Assembly (NCBI GenBank): GCA_900771035.1
Contig: CAAGML010000160.1
Coordinates: forward strand, 1 to 5,426
DNA from: Bacteroidales bacterium
GTDB taxonomy: Bacteria; Bacteroidota; Bacteroidia; Bacteroidales; Paludibacteraceae
Direction: 5' to 3'
Length of the DNA: 5,426 nucleotides
This document shows, one piece after another, positions 1 through 5,426 of the stretch; position 1 is the stretch's first letter; each line of letters starts with the position of its first letter. The notes under the pieces are model-generated. The model was not told the origin of the DNA, did not search any database, and saw nothing but the letters and a program-made list of their open reading frames with translations. The position numbers and the translations under genes were made by a program.

Positions 1-44
1 CGTCCAATCATGAAGCATCAGCCTTGTTTCCTAAAAACATAATT

Positions 45-59
45 AATAGAACCACCCTA
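45..59 (-). repeat. 15-nt motif in the 3' flank of fic, inverted copy at 5297-5311
   Basis: Read on the minus strand this is TAGGGTGGTTCTATT, 47 nt beyond the fic stop codon. It is an exact reverse-complement match to the sequence just behind the BspA-like gene at the other end of the window. Relative to its upstream gene each copy has the same orientation, which suits a transcript 3'-end element. Within the motif TAGG and TCTA can form a weak stem (one G-T pair) around GTGGT. What it does is unknown. Confidence 0.5.
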
Positions 60-77
60 AATTAGTAAATCTGATTG

Positions 78-107
78 AAAAAGTCTATTCCGCCAATATT
101 GACTTTT
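78..107 (-). terminator. Terminator-like hairpin directly after fic
   Basis: On the minus strand AAAAGTC (107-101) pairs with GACTTTT (85-79). An inner stem TATT/AATA lies around the loop GGCGG, with a two-base AA bulge, and the right arm runs into five T residues. The hairpin begins at the last base of the fic stop codon. Position, T-tract and lack of another gene reading leftward fit an intrinsic terminator. The outer stem is A/T-rich and of modest stability, so a merely structured 3' end is possible. Confidence 0.45.
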
Positions 108-856
108 CATTTATCTACCCTTAATCCATCTGCCAACTCTGGATTGAAGTATTTTATCCAGGCTTCATAAACATCTTGCGCTGACTGCATTGTGCCGACA
201 AGGAACTCTGGTGTCTGACCGAATTCTGACAGTCCACGGTAGTAATACATTTTATGCTCGTTGTCGATGATGAATGGCATTACACTGTTTCTGAGACATT
301 CACGGAACAGGATGAGTCTCCCCACACGGCCATTGCCGTCCTGGAACGGGTGAATATTCTCGAAGCGCCAATGCAGTTCTGCAAGTGTGTAGATTGAAAT
401 CTCTTTTTGTGATTCGTACCATTGCAAAAGGGAACGCATCTCGTTTTCCACATTCTCTGGCTTGCAAGTCTCCCTGCCTCCAACTTCGTTGGCGAGTTTT
501 TTCCATCCCCCTACAACAAAATATGGCTTCTGTGCATCTGCCGTGCTGGTTTTGATTATACGGTGAAACTCCTTGATTATAGATTCTGTCAATGGTTCAT
601 CTATAGTGTGCAGCAGAAAATCGAAAGCCACAAAATGGTTCGTGGTTTCAATAATATCATCCACTGGTATGGCATCCTGATTCTTGAAACCGATGGTTCG
701 TGTTTCAAAGATGTAACGTGTCTGCTCCTCTGTCAGTTTGCTGCCTTCTATTCTGTTGGAGTTGTATGCCAGTTGCACCTGTGTTTTATGGTAGAGTCCT
801 CCCTTACGCTTTGAATTGCATTCGTCTATGAGGAATGTTATGAGTTTGTTCCGCAT
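107..856 (-). CDS. Class II Fic family protein (predicted AMP-transferase)
   Basis: Predicted Fic enzyme of 249 residues. Fic proteins usually transfer AMP from ATP to a hydroxyl side chain of a target protein in the cytoplasm. The catalytic motif is complete: HPFQDGNGRVGR at residues 169-180, with the catalytic His169, the acidic Asp173 that holds the metal, and both arginines. An N-terminal SNRIEG at 33-38 matches the S/T-x-x-x-E-G/N inhibitory helix, whose Glu37 is expected to block productive ATP binding; this makes it class II (autoinhibited in cis), so no separate antitoxin is required. Residues around 109-120 (KPYFVVGGW) are likely part of the target-binding flap. No signal peptide or membrane segment is seen. 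I chose the ATG at 856, 13 nt after the stop of the upstream lipoprotein gene; an in-frame TTG at 880 would add 8 residues and overlap that gene by 11 nt. It is probably co-transcribed with the lipoprotein gene. The target protein cannot be read from the sequence. Confidence 0.93.
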   Translation of the reverse strand: MRNKLITFLIDECNSKRKGGLYHKTQVQLAYNSNRIEGSKLTEEQTRYIFETRTIGFKNQDAIPVDDIIETTNHFVAFDFLLHTIDEPLTESIIKEFHRIIKTSTADAQKPYFVVGGWKKLANEVGGRETCKPENVENEMRSLLQWYESQKEISIYTLAELHWRFENIHPFQDGNGRVGRLILFRECLRNSVMPFIIDNEHKMYYYRGLSEFGQTPEFLVGTMQSAQDVYEAWIKYFNPELADGLRVDK

Positions 857-869
857 ATCGTATGAATAA

Positions 870-1436
870 TTAGAAATCAAACGCCTCCCCGTTCCTGAAC
901 ATCAGATTCACCTGCCAGATGTTGAGATGGTTTAGCCGTTTGATTGCTATCGAGTTGCGCTCGTTGTAATCCTCCTCGGTATGCCAACGTTCGTTTATGC
1001 TTATGTCGTTGCTGCCCAGAAACTCCGCCGAAATAGTGTCAATTGTCATTGGGTCGGTCGAACTCATCTCGTTATAAGGGTCGTTATATATGATTTTCGC
1101 TCCATAGAAAGGGTGTGTATCCTTGCAGTACTTGCGCAACTCCTTGTATCTTTTCAGAGCCTCGGCAGGGTCGAAAGTATTAACCGTCATATATATCCCT
1201 GCCACTTTCTCGTTGTCGCCCATGCTTGGAATCAACGTCACGAGCGTGTCGCCATGCTCATAAACCACCTGCACGGCAACCTTTCTGTCAAACCGGAAAC
1301 CCATATCTTCCAGTTTCCCGGCTGTTTCGGTCATACTTTTCCCTAAAGAATCCTTTACTGTCTCTGGCAGTTTTGTACAACTAACACTCAACAGCACAAC
1401 GACTAAGGTAATTACATAAAAAAATTTCCCTTTCAT
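870..1436 (-). CDS. Predicted lipoprotein of unknown function
   Basis: I do not recognise this 188-residue protein. It opens with MKGK, a hydrophobic stretch (about residues 5-18) and SVSC, so Cys20 is a likely lipidation site after signal peptidase II cleavage; the -3 residue is Ser or Leu depending on alignment, so the lipobox is acceptable rather than ideal. The mature part is mixed and charged, with no further membrane segment. It contains a predicted helical stretch rich in K, R and E around 91-104 (AEALKRYKELRKYC) and a C-terminal strand-like NIWQVNLMF (172-180). The reading frame extends upstream to 1505, but those 23 codons cross the proposed promoter and would bury the signal peptide, so the ATG at 1436 is preferred. 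It is the first gene of a leftward pair with fic, 13 nt apart. Likely place is the cell envelope facing the periplasm or surface. A functional link to the cytoplasmic Fic protein is not shown by the sequence. Confidence 0.8.
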   Translation of the reverse strand: MKGKFFYVITLVVVLLSVSCTKLPETVKDSLGKSMTETAGKLEDMGFRFDRKVAVQVVYEHGDTLVTLIPSMGDNEKVAGIYMTVNTFDPAEALKRYKELRKYCKDTHPFYGAKIIYNDPYNEMSSTDPMTIDTISAEFLGSNDISINERWHTEEDYNERNSIAIKRLNHLNIWQVNLMFRNGEAFDF

Positions 1437-1462
1437 AGTAAAAATAGATTGTTTCAAAGGTG

Positions 1463-1470
1463 CAAAGGTA
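1463..1470 (-). promoter_or_regulatory. Leftward promoter -7 octamer for the lipoprotein-fic unit
   Basis: On the minus strand this reads TACCTTTG, a full match to the Bacteroidetes -7 consensus TAnnTTTG. With the usual short distance to the start site, transcription would begin near 1457-1459 and leave a leader of roughly 20 nt before the ATG at 1436. No convincing TTTG -33 element sits at the expected distance. An 8-nt offset partial copy, CACCTTTG, follows immediately. Confidence 0.65.
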
Positions 1471-1483
1471 ACAAAAATTTTTG

Positions 1484-1491
1484 TAACTTTG
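1484..1491 (+). promoter_or_regulatory. Rightward promoter -7 octamer for metG
   Basis: TAACTTTG matches the Bacteroidetes TAnnTTTG consensus and is followed by GCACC. A start site near 1496-1500 would give a leader of about 36-40 nt before the metG ATG at 1536. The leader is A/T-rich with no Shine-Dalgarno sequence, as is usual in this phylum. The -33 element is not evident. Confidence 0.7.
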
Positions 1492-1535
1492 CACCCTAAA
1501 TACAATTTATTTCCGAGTAATAAAAATCACTATAT

Positions 1536-3575
1536 ATGAAACAGTTCAAACGCACCCTTGTTACCACCGCACTGCCTTACGCCAATGGTCCTGTGCATAT
1601 TGGACATCTTGCGGGAGTCTATGTCCCTGCGGACATTTATGTACGTTATCTCCGACTGAAAGGCGAAGAGGTCCTTTTCGTGGGAGGTAGTGACGAACAC
1701 GGTGTGCCAATCACCATCAAGGCAAAAAAAGAGGGTGTCACCCCTCAGGACATCGTTGACCGTTATCATGAGATAATCAAAAAGTCTTTTGAGGAGCTTG
1801 GTATCTCTTACGACATCTATTCCCGCACCTCCTCGAAAATACACCACGAGACCTCATCTGAGTTCTTCCGCCATCTGTACGAGAAGGGGGAGTTTGTCGA
1901 GAAAACCTCTGAGCAGTATTATGATCCCGAAGCTCACCAGTTTCTTGCCGACCGTTACATCATGGGCACCTGCCCTCATTGCAAAAACCCTAATGCCTAC
2001 GGTGATCAATGCGAGGCTTGTGGCACTTCGCTCAGTCCTCTTGACCTTATAGACCCTCACTCGACTATTTCAGGTGCGAAACCTGTTCTCAAACCTACGA
2101 AGCATTGGTATCTTCCTCTCGACAAACATCAGGAGTGGCTCTCCAAGTGGATTCTTGAGGATCACAAAGAGTGGAAAACCAATGTCTATGGCCAGTGCAA
2201 GTCATGGCTTGACCTTGGTCTTCAGCCACGTGCCGTCTCTCGCGACCTTGATTGGGGTGTTCCTGTGCCTGTCGAGGGTGCTGATGGCAAGGTGCTTTAT
2301 GTATGGTTCGATGCTCCGATAGGTTATATATCAAATACTCGTGAACTTCTACCTAACGATTGGGAGAAATGGTGGAAGGACAAGGATACCCGTATGCTGC
2401 ATTTCATAGGCAAGGACAACATCGTCTTCCACTGCATCGTCTTCCCAGCAATGCTGAAGGCTGAGGGCAGCTACAACCTTCCTGACAACGTTCCTGCCAA
2501 CGAGTTCCTCAACCTTGAGGGTGACAAGATTTCCACCTCCCGCAACTGGGCTGTCTGGTTGCACGAATATCTGCAAGAGATGCCAGGAAAGCAGGATGTC
2601 CTTCGTTACGTGCTTACCGCCAATGCCCCTGAAACCAAGGATAATGACTTCACATGGAAGGATTTCCAGACACGCAACAACAGCGAGCTTGTGGCAATTT
2701 TCGGTAACTTTGTCAACCGTGCCTTGGTGCTTACGCAGAAATTCTACGGTGGGGTAGTGCCTGCAATTGGTGAATTGGCTGAAATTGACCGTCAGACTCT
2801 TACTGAGTTTCAGAACGTCAAGGCGAATATGGAGCATTACCTTGACATTTTCCGTTTCCGCGATGCTCTGAAAGAGGCTATGGAGCTTGCACGTATCGGC
2901 AACAAATACCTTGCCGACATGGAGCCTTGGAAACTCATCAAGACTGATGAGGCACGCACTGCGACAATCATGCACGTTGCCCTTCAGATAGCCGCCAATC
3001 TCGCCATTGCCTTTGAGCCTTTCACACCTTTCACGGCAAAGAAACTCCGCAATATGCTCTCTATGGGTGAGATTAAATGGTCTGACCTTGGGCGTATTGA
3101 CATCCTCAAGGAGGGTGACAAAATCGGTAAGGTTGAACTTCTGTTCGAGAAGATTGAGGATGACGTGATAGCCTTCCAGATTAACAAACTCCAGGAGACA
3201 AAGAAGAAAAACGAGATAGACAACTACAAACCTGCCGAGGTTAAGGCTAACGTGCCTTTCGAGGAGTGGGAGAAGACTGACATCCGTGTCGCCATTGTCC
3301 TGGAATGCACCAAAGTGCCAAAGGCTGACAAGCTTCTGCAATTCCGTTTAGATGACGGCATGGGCGGACGTACCATAGTTTCGGGCATTGCGCAGAGTTA
3401 TCCAGAGCCTGAGAAACTTGTGGGTCGTCAAGTACTCTTTATTGCTAATTTCGAGCCACGCAAACTCTGTGGAATTATGTCCGAGGGTATGATACTTTCG
3501 GCCGTAGATGCTGATGGCAAACTTGTGCTTTGCGAGCCTTCGTGTGAAGTTAAGCCTGGTTCAACCGTTGGGTAA
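1536..3575 (+). CDS. metG: Methionine--tRNA ligase with fused C-terminal tRNA-binding domain
   Basis: Class I aminoacyl-tRNA synthetase that charges tRNA-Met, including initiator tRNA, with methionine in the cytoplasm. The 679 residues match the long, domain-fused form. The Rossmann catalytic core starts near residue 6 and carries the HIGH signature at 21-24. A zinc-knuckle insertion follows, with Cys146, Cys149, Cys159 and Cys162 as likely ligands. The second signature is KISTS at 331-335 in place of KMSKS, the variant I associate with Bacteroidetes and archaeal-type MetG. The helical anticodon-binding domain (about 370-545) contains NFVNR (391-395) and PWKLIK (464-469). Residues about 572-679 form an OB-fold tRNA-binding domain of the EMAPII/Trbp111 type, recognisable from KTDIRVA and [10 protein letters not shown]. 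The ATG at 1536 is chosen because it begins the conserved N-terminus ([17 protein letters not shown]) and lies correctly behind the promoter. It heads a probable two-gene unit with the BspA-like gene 24 nt downstream. No key residue is missing. Confidence 0.98.
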   Translation: MKQFKRTLVTTALPYANGPVHIGHLAGVYVPADIYVRYLRLKGEEVLFVGGSDEHGVPITIKAKKEGVTPQDIVDRYHEIIKKSFEELGISYDIYSRTSSKIHHETSSEFFRHLYEKGEFVEKTSEQYYDPEAHQFLADRYIMGTCPHCKNPNAYGDQCEACGTSLSPLDLIDPHSTISGAKPVLKPTKHWYLPLDKHQEWLSKWILEDHKEWKTNVYGQCKSWLDLGLQPRAVSRDLDWGVPVPVEGADGKVLYVWFDAPIGYISNTRELLPNDWEKWWKDKDTRMLHFIGKDNIVFHCIVFPAMLKAEGSYNLPDNVPANEFLNLEGDKISTSRNWAVWLHEYLQEMPGKQDVLRYVLTANAPETKDNDFTWKDFQTRNNSELVAIFGNFVNRALVLTQKFYGGVVPAIGELAEIDRQTLTEFQNVKANMEHYLDIFRFRDALKEAMELARIGNKYLADMEPWKLIKTDEARTATIMHVALQIAANLAIAFEPFTPFTAKKLRNMLSMGEIKWSDLGRIDILKEGDKIGKVELLFEKIEDDVIAFQINKLQETKKKNEIDNYKPAEVKANVPFEEWEKTDIRVAIVLECTKVPKADKLLQFRLDDGMGGRTIVSGIAQSYPEPEKLVGRQVLFIANFEPRKLCGIMSEGMILSAVDADGKLVLCEPSCEVKPGSTVG

Positions 3576-3599
3576 CCCACAATCAATAACTACAAATAT

Positions 3600-5282
3600 A
3601 TGAAACAACTGCTTTTATCATTGTTCTGTCTGGTCTGCTGTTCTGTCTATTCTCAGAATTATGTCATTCAGGGACTTGTATATAATCTTAATTCGGAAGA
3701 TATGACAGCGTCTGTGGTGTCGTGCAAGATTCCGGGGATTGACAATTGGGATATTGACTCTATGGCACTTGAGGTTGTCGTTGTCCCTAAATCGGTTAAT
3801 ATAGGTGATGCGACATACCATGTAACCTCAATTGGCGACAATGCCTTTGAGAATTGTCCTGGCATTATATTCGTCGAGTTGCCGTCTTCGTTGAGGGAGA
3901 TTGGAAAATATGCTTTTCAGGGGTGTGTCAACCTCAGCTCAGTCAATATTCCAAAAAGTGTGGAAATCATCGGCGAGGGATGTTTCATGGCATGTGAGAA
4001 TATGCGTGAAGTGAAACTGCCAGCCAATCTTATGAGGATACAGACAGCCACATTCGCATATTGTTCGGCTTTGAATAATGTTGTGACTCCGTCAGGTTTG
4101 CTTGAGATTGGCAGAATGGCTTTTCAGTCATGCTCGAATCTTAGGAAAATAACTCTGAACGAAGGTCTTGGAAAGATTGCATATTCTGCCTTCGCCGAGT
4201 GCGGTTTCAGTTCGCTCACAATTCCTTCCTCTGTCACTGCAATTGGCGGAAAGGCGTTCTGTAATTGTCAGTCACTTGCCTCAATCGCTCTTCCGTCTTC
4301 GCTCGTCACATTGGGCGACAGTGTGTTCCATGACTGTGCGAATCTAAGTAGAGTTCGCATGACCGGTTGTCAGGCATACGGAAGTGACTTTGACGGTCGT
4401 ATGTTCTACAGGAAAAACGAGGGAACTTACAATACCATTCTTTTCTATAACAGACAGGCTGATGTGTGCGTCATTCCTGACTCGTTCGACATTGCGCCAG
4501 GGGTTTTCCGTAACAACAGGAAACTGACAAGGGTGGTTCTTCCAGGTTCATTGAAGACCATTGGCGATTTTGCCTTTGAGGGTTGCACGGCATTGCGTGA
4601 CATAGCCATACCTAAAGGGATAGAATATATAGGCAAAGGTGCTTTTCAGGGCTGTAATTCGCTGAAAGCGTTCAATGTTTTCAATGGCAATAAGTATTTC
4701 ACATCGGATAACGGCAAAGTGCTTTTCCATCATAAGAAGGGTGGGGTAGAGATGGTTTGCTATACTGACAGTGTAGCCACGGTTATTATTCCTTCTTGCG
4801 TTACTGAGTTGGGGTATGCTTTGTTCTCAGGTCATCAGGAGATTACAAATATCCATATTCCAAACACGGTCAAGGCTATAGGGGCGTTGGCTTTTCATCA
4901 TTGTCCTAATCTTCGCAGCATAACGCTGCCTGTGGGGATTGACGTAATCAATGACCAGACGTTTGACAGTTGTATGTCGCTTGACCAGATTGTGCTTCCT
5001 CGCAGTGTCACTAAATTAGGTGACAATGTTTTCAATAACTGTGCCAAACTTTCGTTGCTTGTGCTTCCTGAAGGATTGGTTGATGTGGGAAATTACCTTT
5101 TCATAGGCTGTGACCCTGCTAAACTGAAGATAGTATCGCTTTCGCCTGTCCCTGCGATTTCACGAAGCAATACTTTCAAGGGCGTTGATGCAGTAGAGTT
5201 GCATGTCCCTGTTGGTTCGGCTGAGAGTTACAGAAATCATATCGGTTGGGGGAGGTTCCGTAATATCGTCGGTGATTTATAA
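3600..5282 (+). CDS. Secreted BspA-like leucine-rich-repeat protein (LRR_5 type)
   Basis: A 560-residue exported protein built of BspA/TpLRR-type repeats, a family with surface-exposed members that bind host proteins or other bacteria. Residues 1-19 form a signal peptide (MKQ, hydrophobic LLLSLFCLVCC, then VYSQN); cleavage is likely near 18-19. A non-repeat lead-in (20-77) precedes about 16 repeats of 23 residues with the pattern IGxxAFxxCxxLxxIxIPxSVxx. Repeat starts are at 78, 101, 124, 147, 170, 193, 215 and 238; then 298, 321 and 344; then 404, 427, 450, 473 and 496. The breaks at about 261-297 and 367-403 hold related longer units. The end (about 529-560, ELHVPVGSAESYR...GWGRFRNIV) is a typical capping strand. 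No type IX secretion tail or anchoring motif is seen, so its final location is uncertain (periplasm or exported). Two adjacent cysteines in the signal peptide do not make a good lipobox. The gene starts 24 nt after metG on the same strand and has no promoter octamer that I can see in the gap, so read-through from metG is likely. The ligand cannot be inferred. Confidence 0.92.
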   Translation: MKQLLLSLFCLVCCSVYSQNYVIQGLVYNLNSEDMTASVVSCKIPGIDNWDIDSMALEVVVVPKSVNIGDATYHVTSIGDNAFENCPGIIFVELPSSLREIGKYAFQGCVNLSSVNIPKSVEIIGEGCFMACENMREVKLPANLMRIQTATFAYCSALNNVVTPSGLLEIGRMAFQSCSNLRKITLNEGLGKIAYSAFAECGFSSLTIPSSVTAIGGKAFCNCQSLASIALPSSLVTLGDSVFHDCANLSRVRMTGCQAYGSDFDGRMFYRKNEGTYNTILFYNRQADVCVIPDSFDIAPGVFRNNRKLTRVVLPGSLKTIGDFAFEGCTALRDIAIPKGIEYIGKGAFQGCNSLKAFNVFNGNKYFTSDNGKVLFHHKKGGVEMVCYTDSVATVIIPSCVTELGYALFSGHQEITNIHIPNTVKAIGALAFHHCPNLRSITLPVGIDVINDQTFDSCMSLDQIVLPRSVTKLGDNVFNNCAKLSLLVLPEGLVDVGNYLFIGCDPAKLKIVSLSPVPAISRSNTFKGVDAVELHVPVGSAESYRNHIGWGRFRNIVGDL

Positions 5283-5295
5283 TGTTGGATTGTTT

Positions 5296-5315
5296 ATAGG
5301 GTGGTTCTATTTTTT
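5296..5315 (+). terminator. Weak stem-loop and T-tract after the BspA-like gene
   Basis: ATAGG (5296-5300) can pair with TCTAT (5306-5310), using one G-T pair, around the loop GTGGT. A run of T residues to 5315 follows. The element lies 13 nt after the stop codon. The stem is short and A/T-rich, so this is a tentative intrinsic terminator. A stronger hairpin lies just downstream at 5319-5376. Confidence 0.3.
5297..5311 (+). repeat. 15-nt motif in the 3' flank of the BspA-like gene, inverted copy at 45-59
   Basis: TAGGGTGGTTCTATT starts 15 nt after the stop codon and matches positions 45-59 exactly as a reverse complement. Similarity breaks down outside the 15 nt. A random 15-mer would be expected to recur in inverted form only about 0.01 times in a window this size with even base composition, so it is probably not coincidence. 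It coincides with the weak stem-loop described here. Confidence 0.5.
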
Positions 5316-5318
5316 GAT

Positions 5319-5376
5319 AAATTACGCTGCACCTCAGCAAATGAGCAAGCTCTTTGCTTTCGGTTTGCAGTAATTT
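5319..5376. repeat. Long imperfect inverted repeat, likely a dispersed intergenic element
   Basis: The arms pair in several blocks: AAATTA (5319-5324) with TAATTT (5371-5376), CTGCA (5327-5331) with TGCAG (5366-5370), CC (5332-5333) with GG (5362-5363), AGCAAA (5336-5341) with TTTGCT (5353-5358), and GAGC (5343-5346) with GCTC (5349-5352). Small bulges separate the blocks. Very similar sequences, with GAGCAAGCTC at the centre, are familiar to me from many intergenic regions of Prevotella and Bacteroides; this is recollection, not a search. It may fold in RNA, and it ends in a promoter-like octamer. Confidence 0.6.
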
Positions 5377-5378
5377 TG
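5371..5378 (+). promoter_or_regulatory. Candidate rightward -7 octamer for a gene beyond the window
   Basis: TAATTTTG matches the TAnnTTTG consensus and forms the right end of the inverted repeat. TTTG occurs upstream at 5353-5356 and 5364-5367, but neither is at the usual -33 distance (about 19 nt between the boxes). No start codon with a credible reading frame follows before the window ends, so any gene it serves is not visible here. Confidence 0.35.
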
Positions 5379-5404
5379 ACATCTTGCTGATTGTTAGTCG
5401 GTCA

Positions 5405-5418
5405 CAATGCCCGCATTG
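5405..5418. repeat. Small palindrome at the right edge
   Basis: CAATGC and GCATTG flank a CC centre, making a six-base inverted repeat. It lies in the untranslated region after the inverted-repeat element. It may be part of a leader or operator of the next gene. Too short to assign a role; the window ends eight bases later. Confidence 0.3.
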
Positions 5419-5426
5419 CTCCCTCC

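Larger units (their letters stand above)
1459..1495. repeat. 37-nt near-perfect palindrome in the divergent promoter region
   Basis: The left arm (1459-1477) starts GGTGCAAAG and ends AAAAA; the right arm (1478-1495) is its reverse complement except for one inserted base and one mismatch. The centre is AAAAATTTTT. Each arm carries one TAnnTTTG-type octamer, so the palindrome superimposes two promoters facing opposite ways. It could also be a dyad bound by a regulator. It lies between two 5' ends, so it is unlikely to be a terminator. Confidence 0.8.

Noticed and set aside
422..814. A 130-codon plus-strand frame opposite fic
   Set aside because: It is antisense to the conserved Fic motif region and contains no convincing protein features.
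1459..1495. The palindrome as a bidirectional terminator
   Set aside because: It lies between the 5' ends of two divergent genes, where no transcript needs ending, and its arms contain promoter octamers.
1437..1505. A 23-codon N-terminal extension of the lipoprotein
   Set aside because: It would cover the whole palindromic promoter and place the signal peptide internally. The internal ATG at 1436 gives a normal lipoprotein start.
2349..3341. A 330-codon open frame on the minus strand inside metG
   Set aside because: It lies wholly antisense to an unmistakable metG. The translation shows no recognisable domain, and long antisense frames are common opposite well-biased coding sequence.
3831..5280. 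Periodic repeats in the BspA-like gene as a CRISPR array or recombination-prone DNA repeat
   Set aside because: The 69-nt period is that of the protein repeat. The DNA copies are strongly diverged, with no identical repeats separated by unique spacers.
45..5311. The 15-nt inverted pair as terminal repeats of a 5.3-kb transposon
   Set aside because: The interval holds core metG and no transposase or recombinase. No flanking target duplication is visible around the two copies.
5176..5382. A 68-codon minus-strand frame beginning MSKLLQTESKE
   Set aside because: It reads through the inverted-repeat element and then antisense to the end of the BspA-like gene. Its N-terminus is simply a translation of the repeat, which probably explains why similar small proteins get annotated in this group.

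Overview
The window looks like a chromosomal segment from a member of the Bacteroidales, most likely Prevotella or a relative. Three things point that way: promoter octamers of the Bacteroidetes form TAnnTTTG with A/T-rich leaders lacking Shine-Dalgarno sequences; a methionyl-tRNA synthetase of the Bacteroidetes/archaeal type with KISTS in place of KMSKS and a fused C-terminal tRNA-binding domain; and a secreted BspA-type leucine-rich-repeat protein. The genus is an inference; no rRNA or other marker is present.

There are four complete genes in two divergent pairs. Leftward from a shared control region at about 1437-1535 run an unrecognised predicted lipoprotein (870-1436) and, 13 nt after its stop, a class II Fic AMP-transferase (107-856). 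Rightward run metG (1536-3575) and, 24 nt later, a 560-residue BspA-like protein (3600-5282). The 99-nt divergent intergenic region holds a 37-nt near-perfect palindrome whose two arms each contain a -7-type promoter octamer, one facing each way. Each pair is therefore probably a two-gene transcription unit.

The flanks are short. The left flank (1-106) holds a terminator-like hairpin just behind fic and a 15-nt motif. The same 15-nt motif appears in inverted orientation just behind the BspA gene, so both copies lie in the 3' flank of the last gene of each unit. The right flank (5283-5426) also holds a long imperfect inverted repeat ending in another TAnnTTTG octamer, resembling a dispersed Bacteroidales intergenic element, and probably the control region of a gene beyond the window.

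Functionally, metG is housekeeping. The Fic enzyme and the lipoprotein form an accessory pair of unknown target, and the BspA-like protein is a likely envelope or exported binding protein. I do not see a clear new defence or mobile system. The points most worth checking are the mirrored promoter, the lipoprotein-Fic pair, the shared 3'-flank motif and the repeat architecture of the BspA protein.
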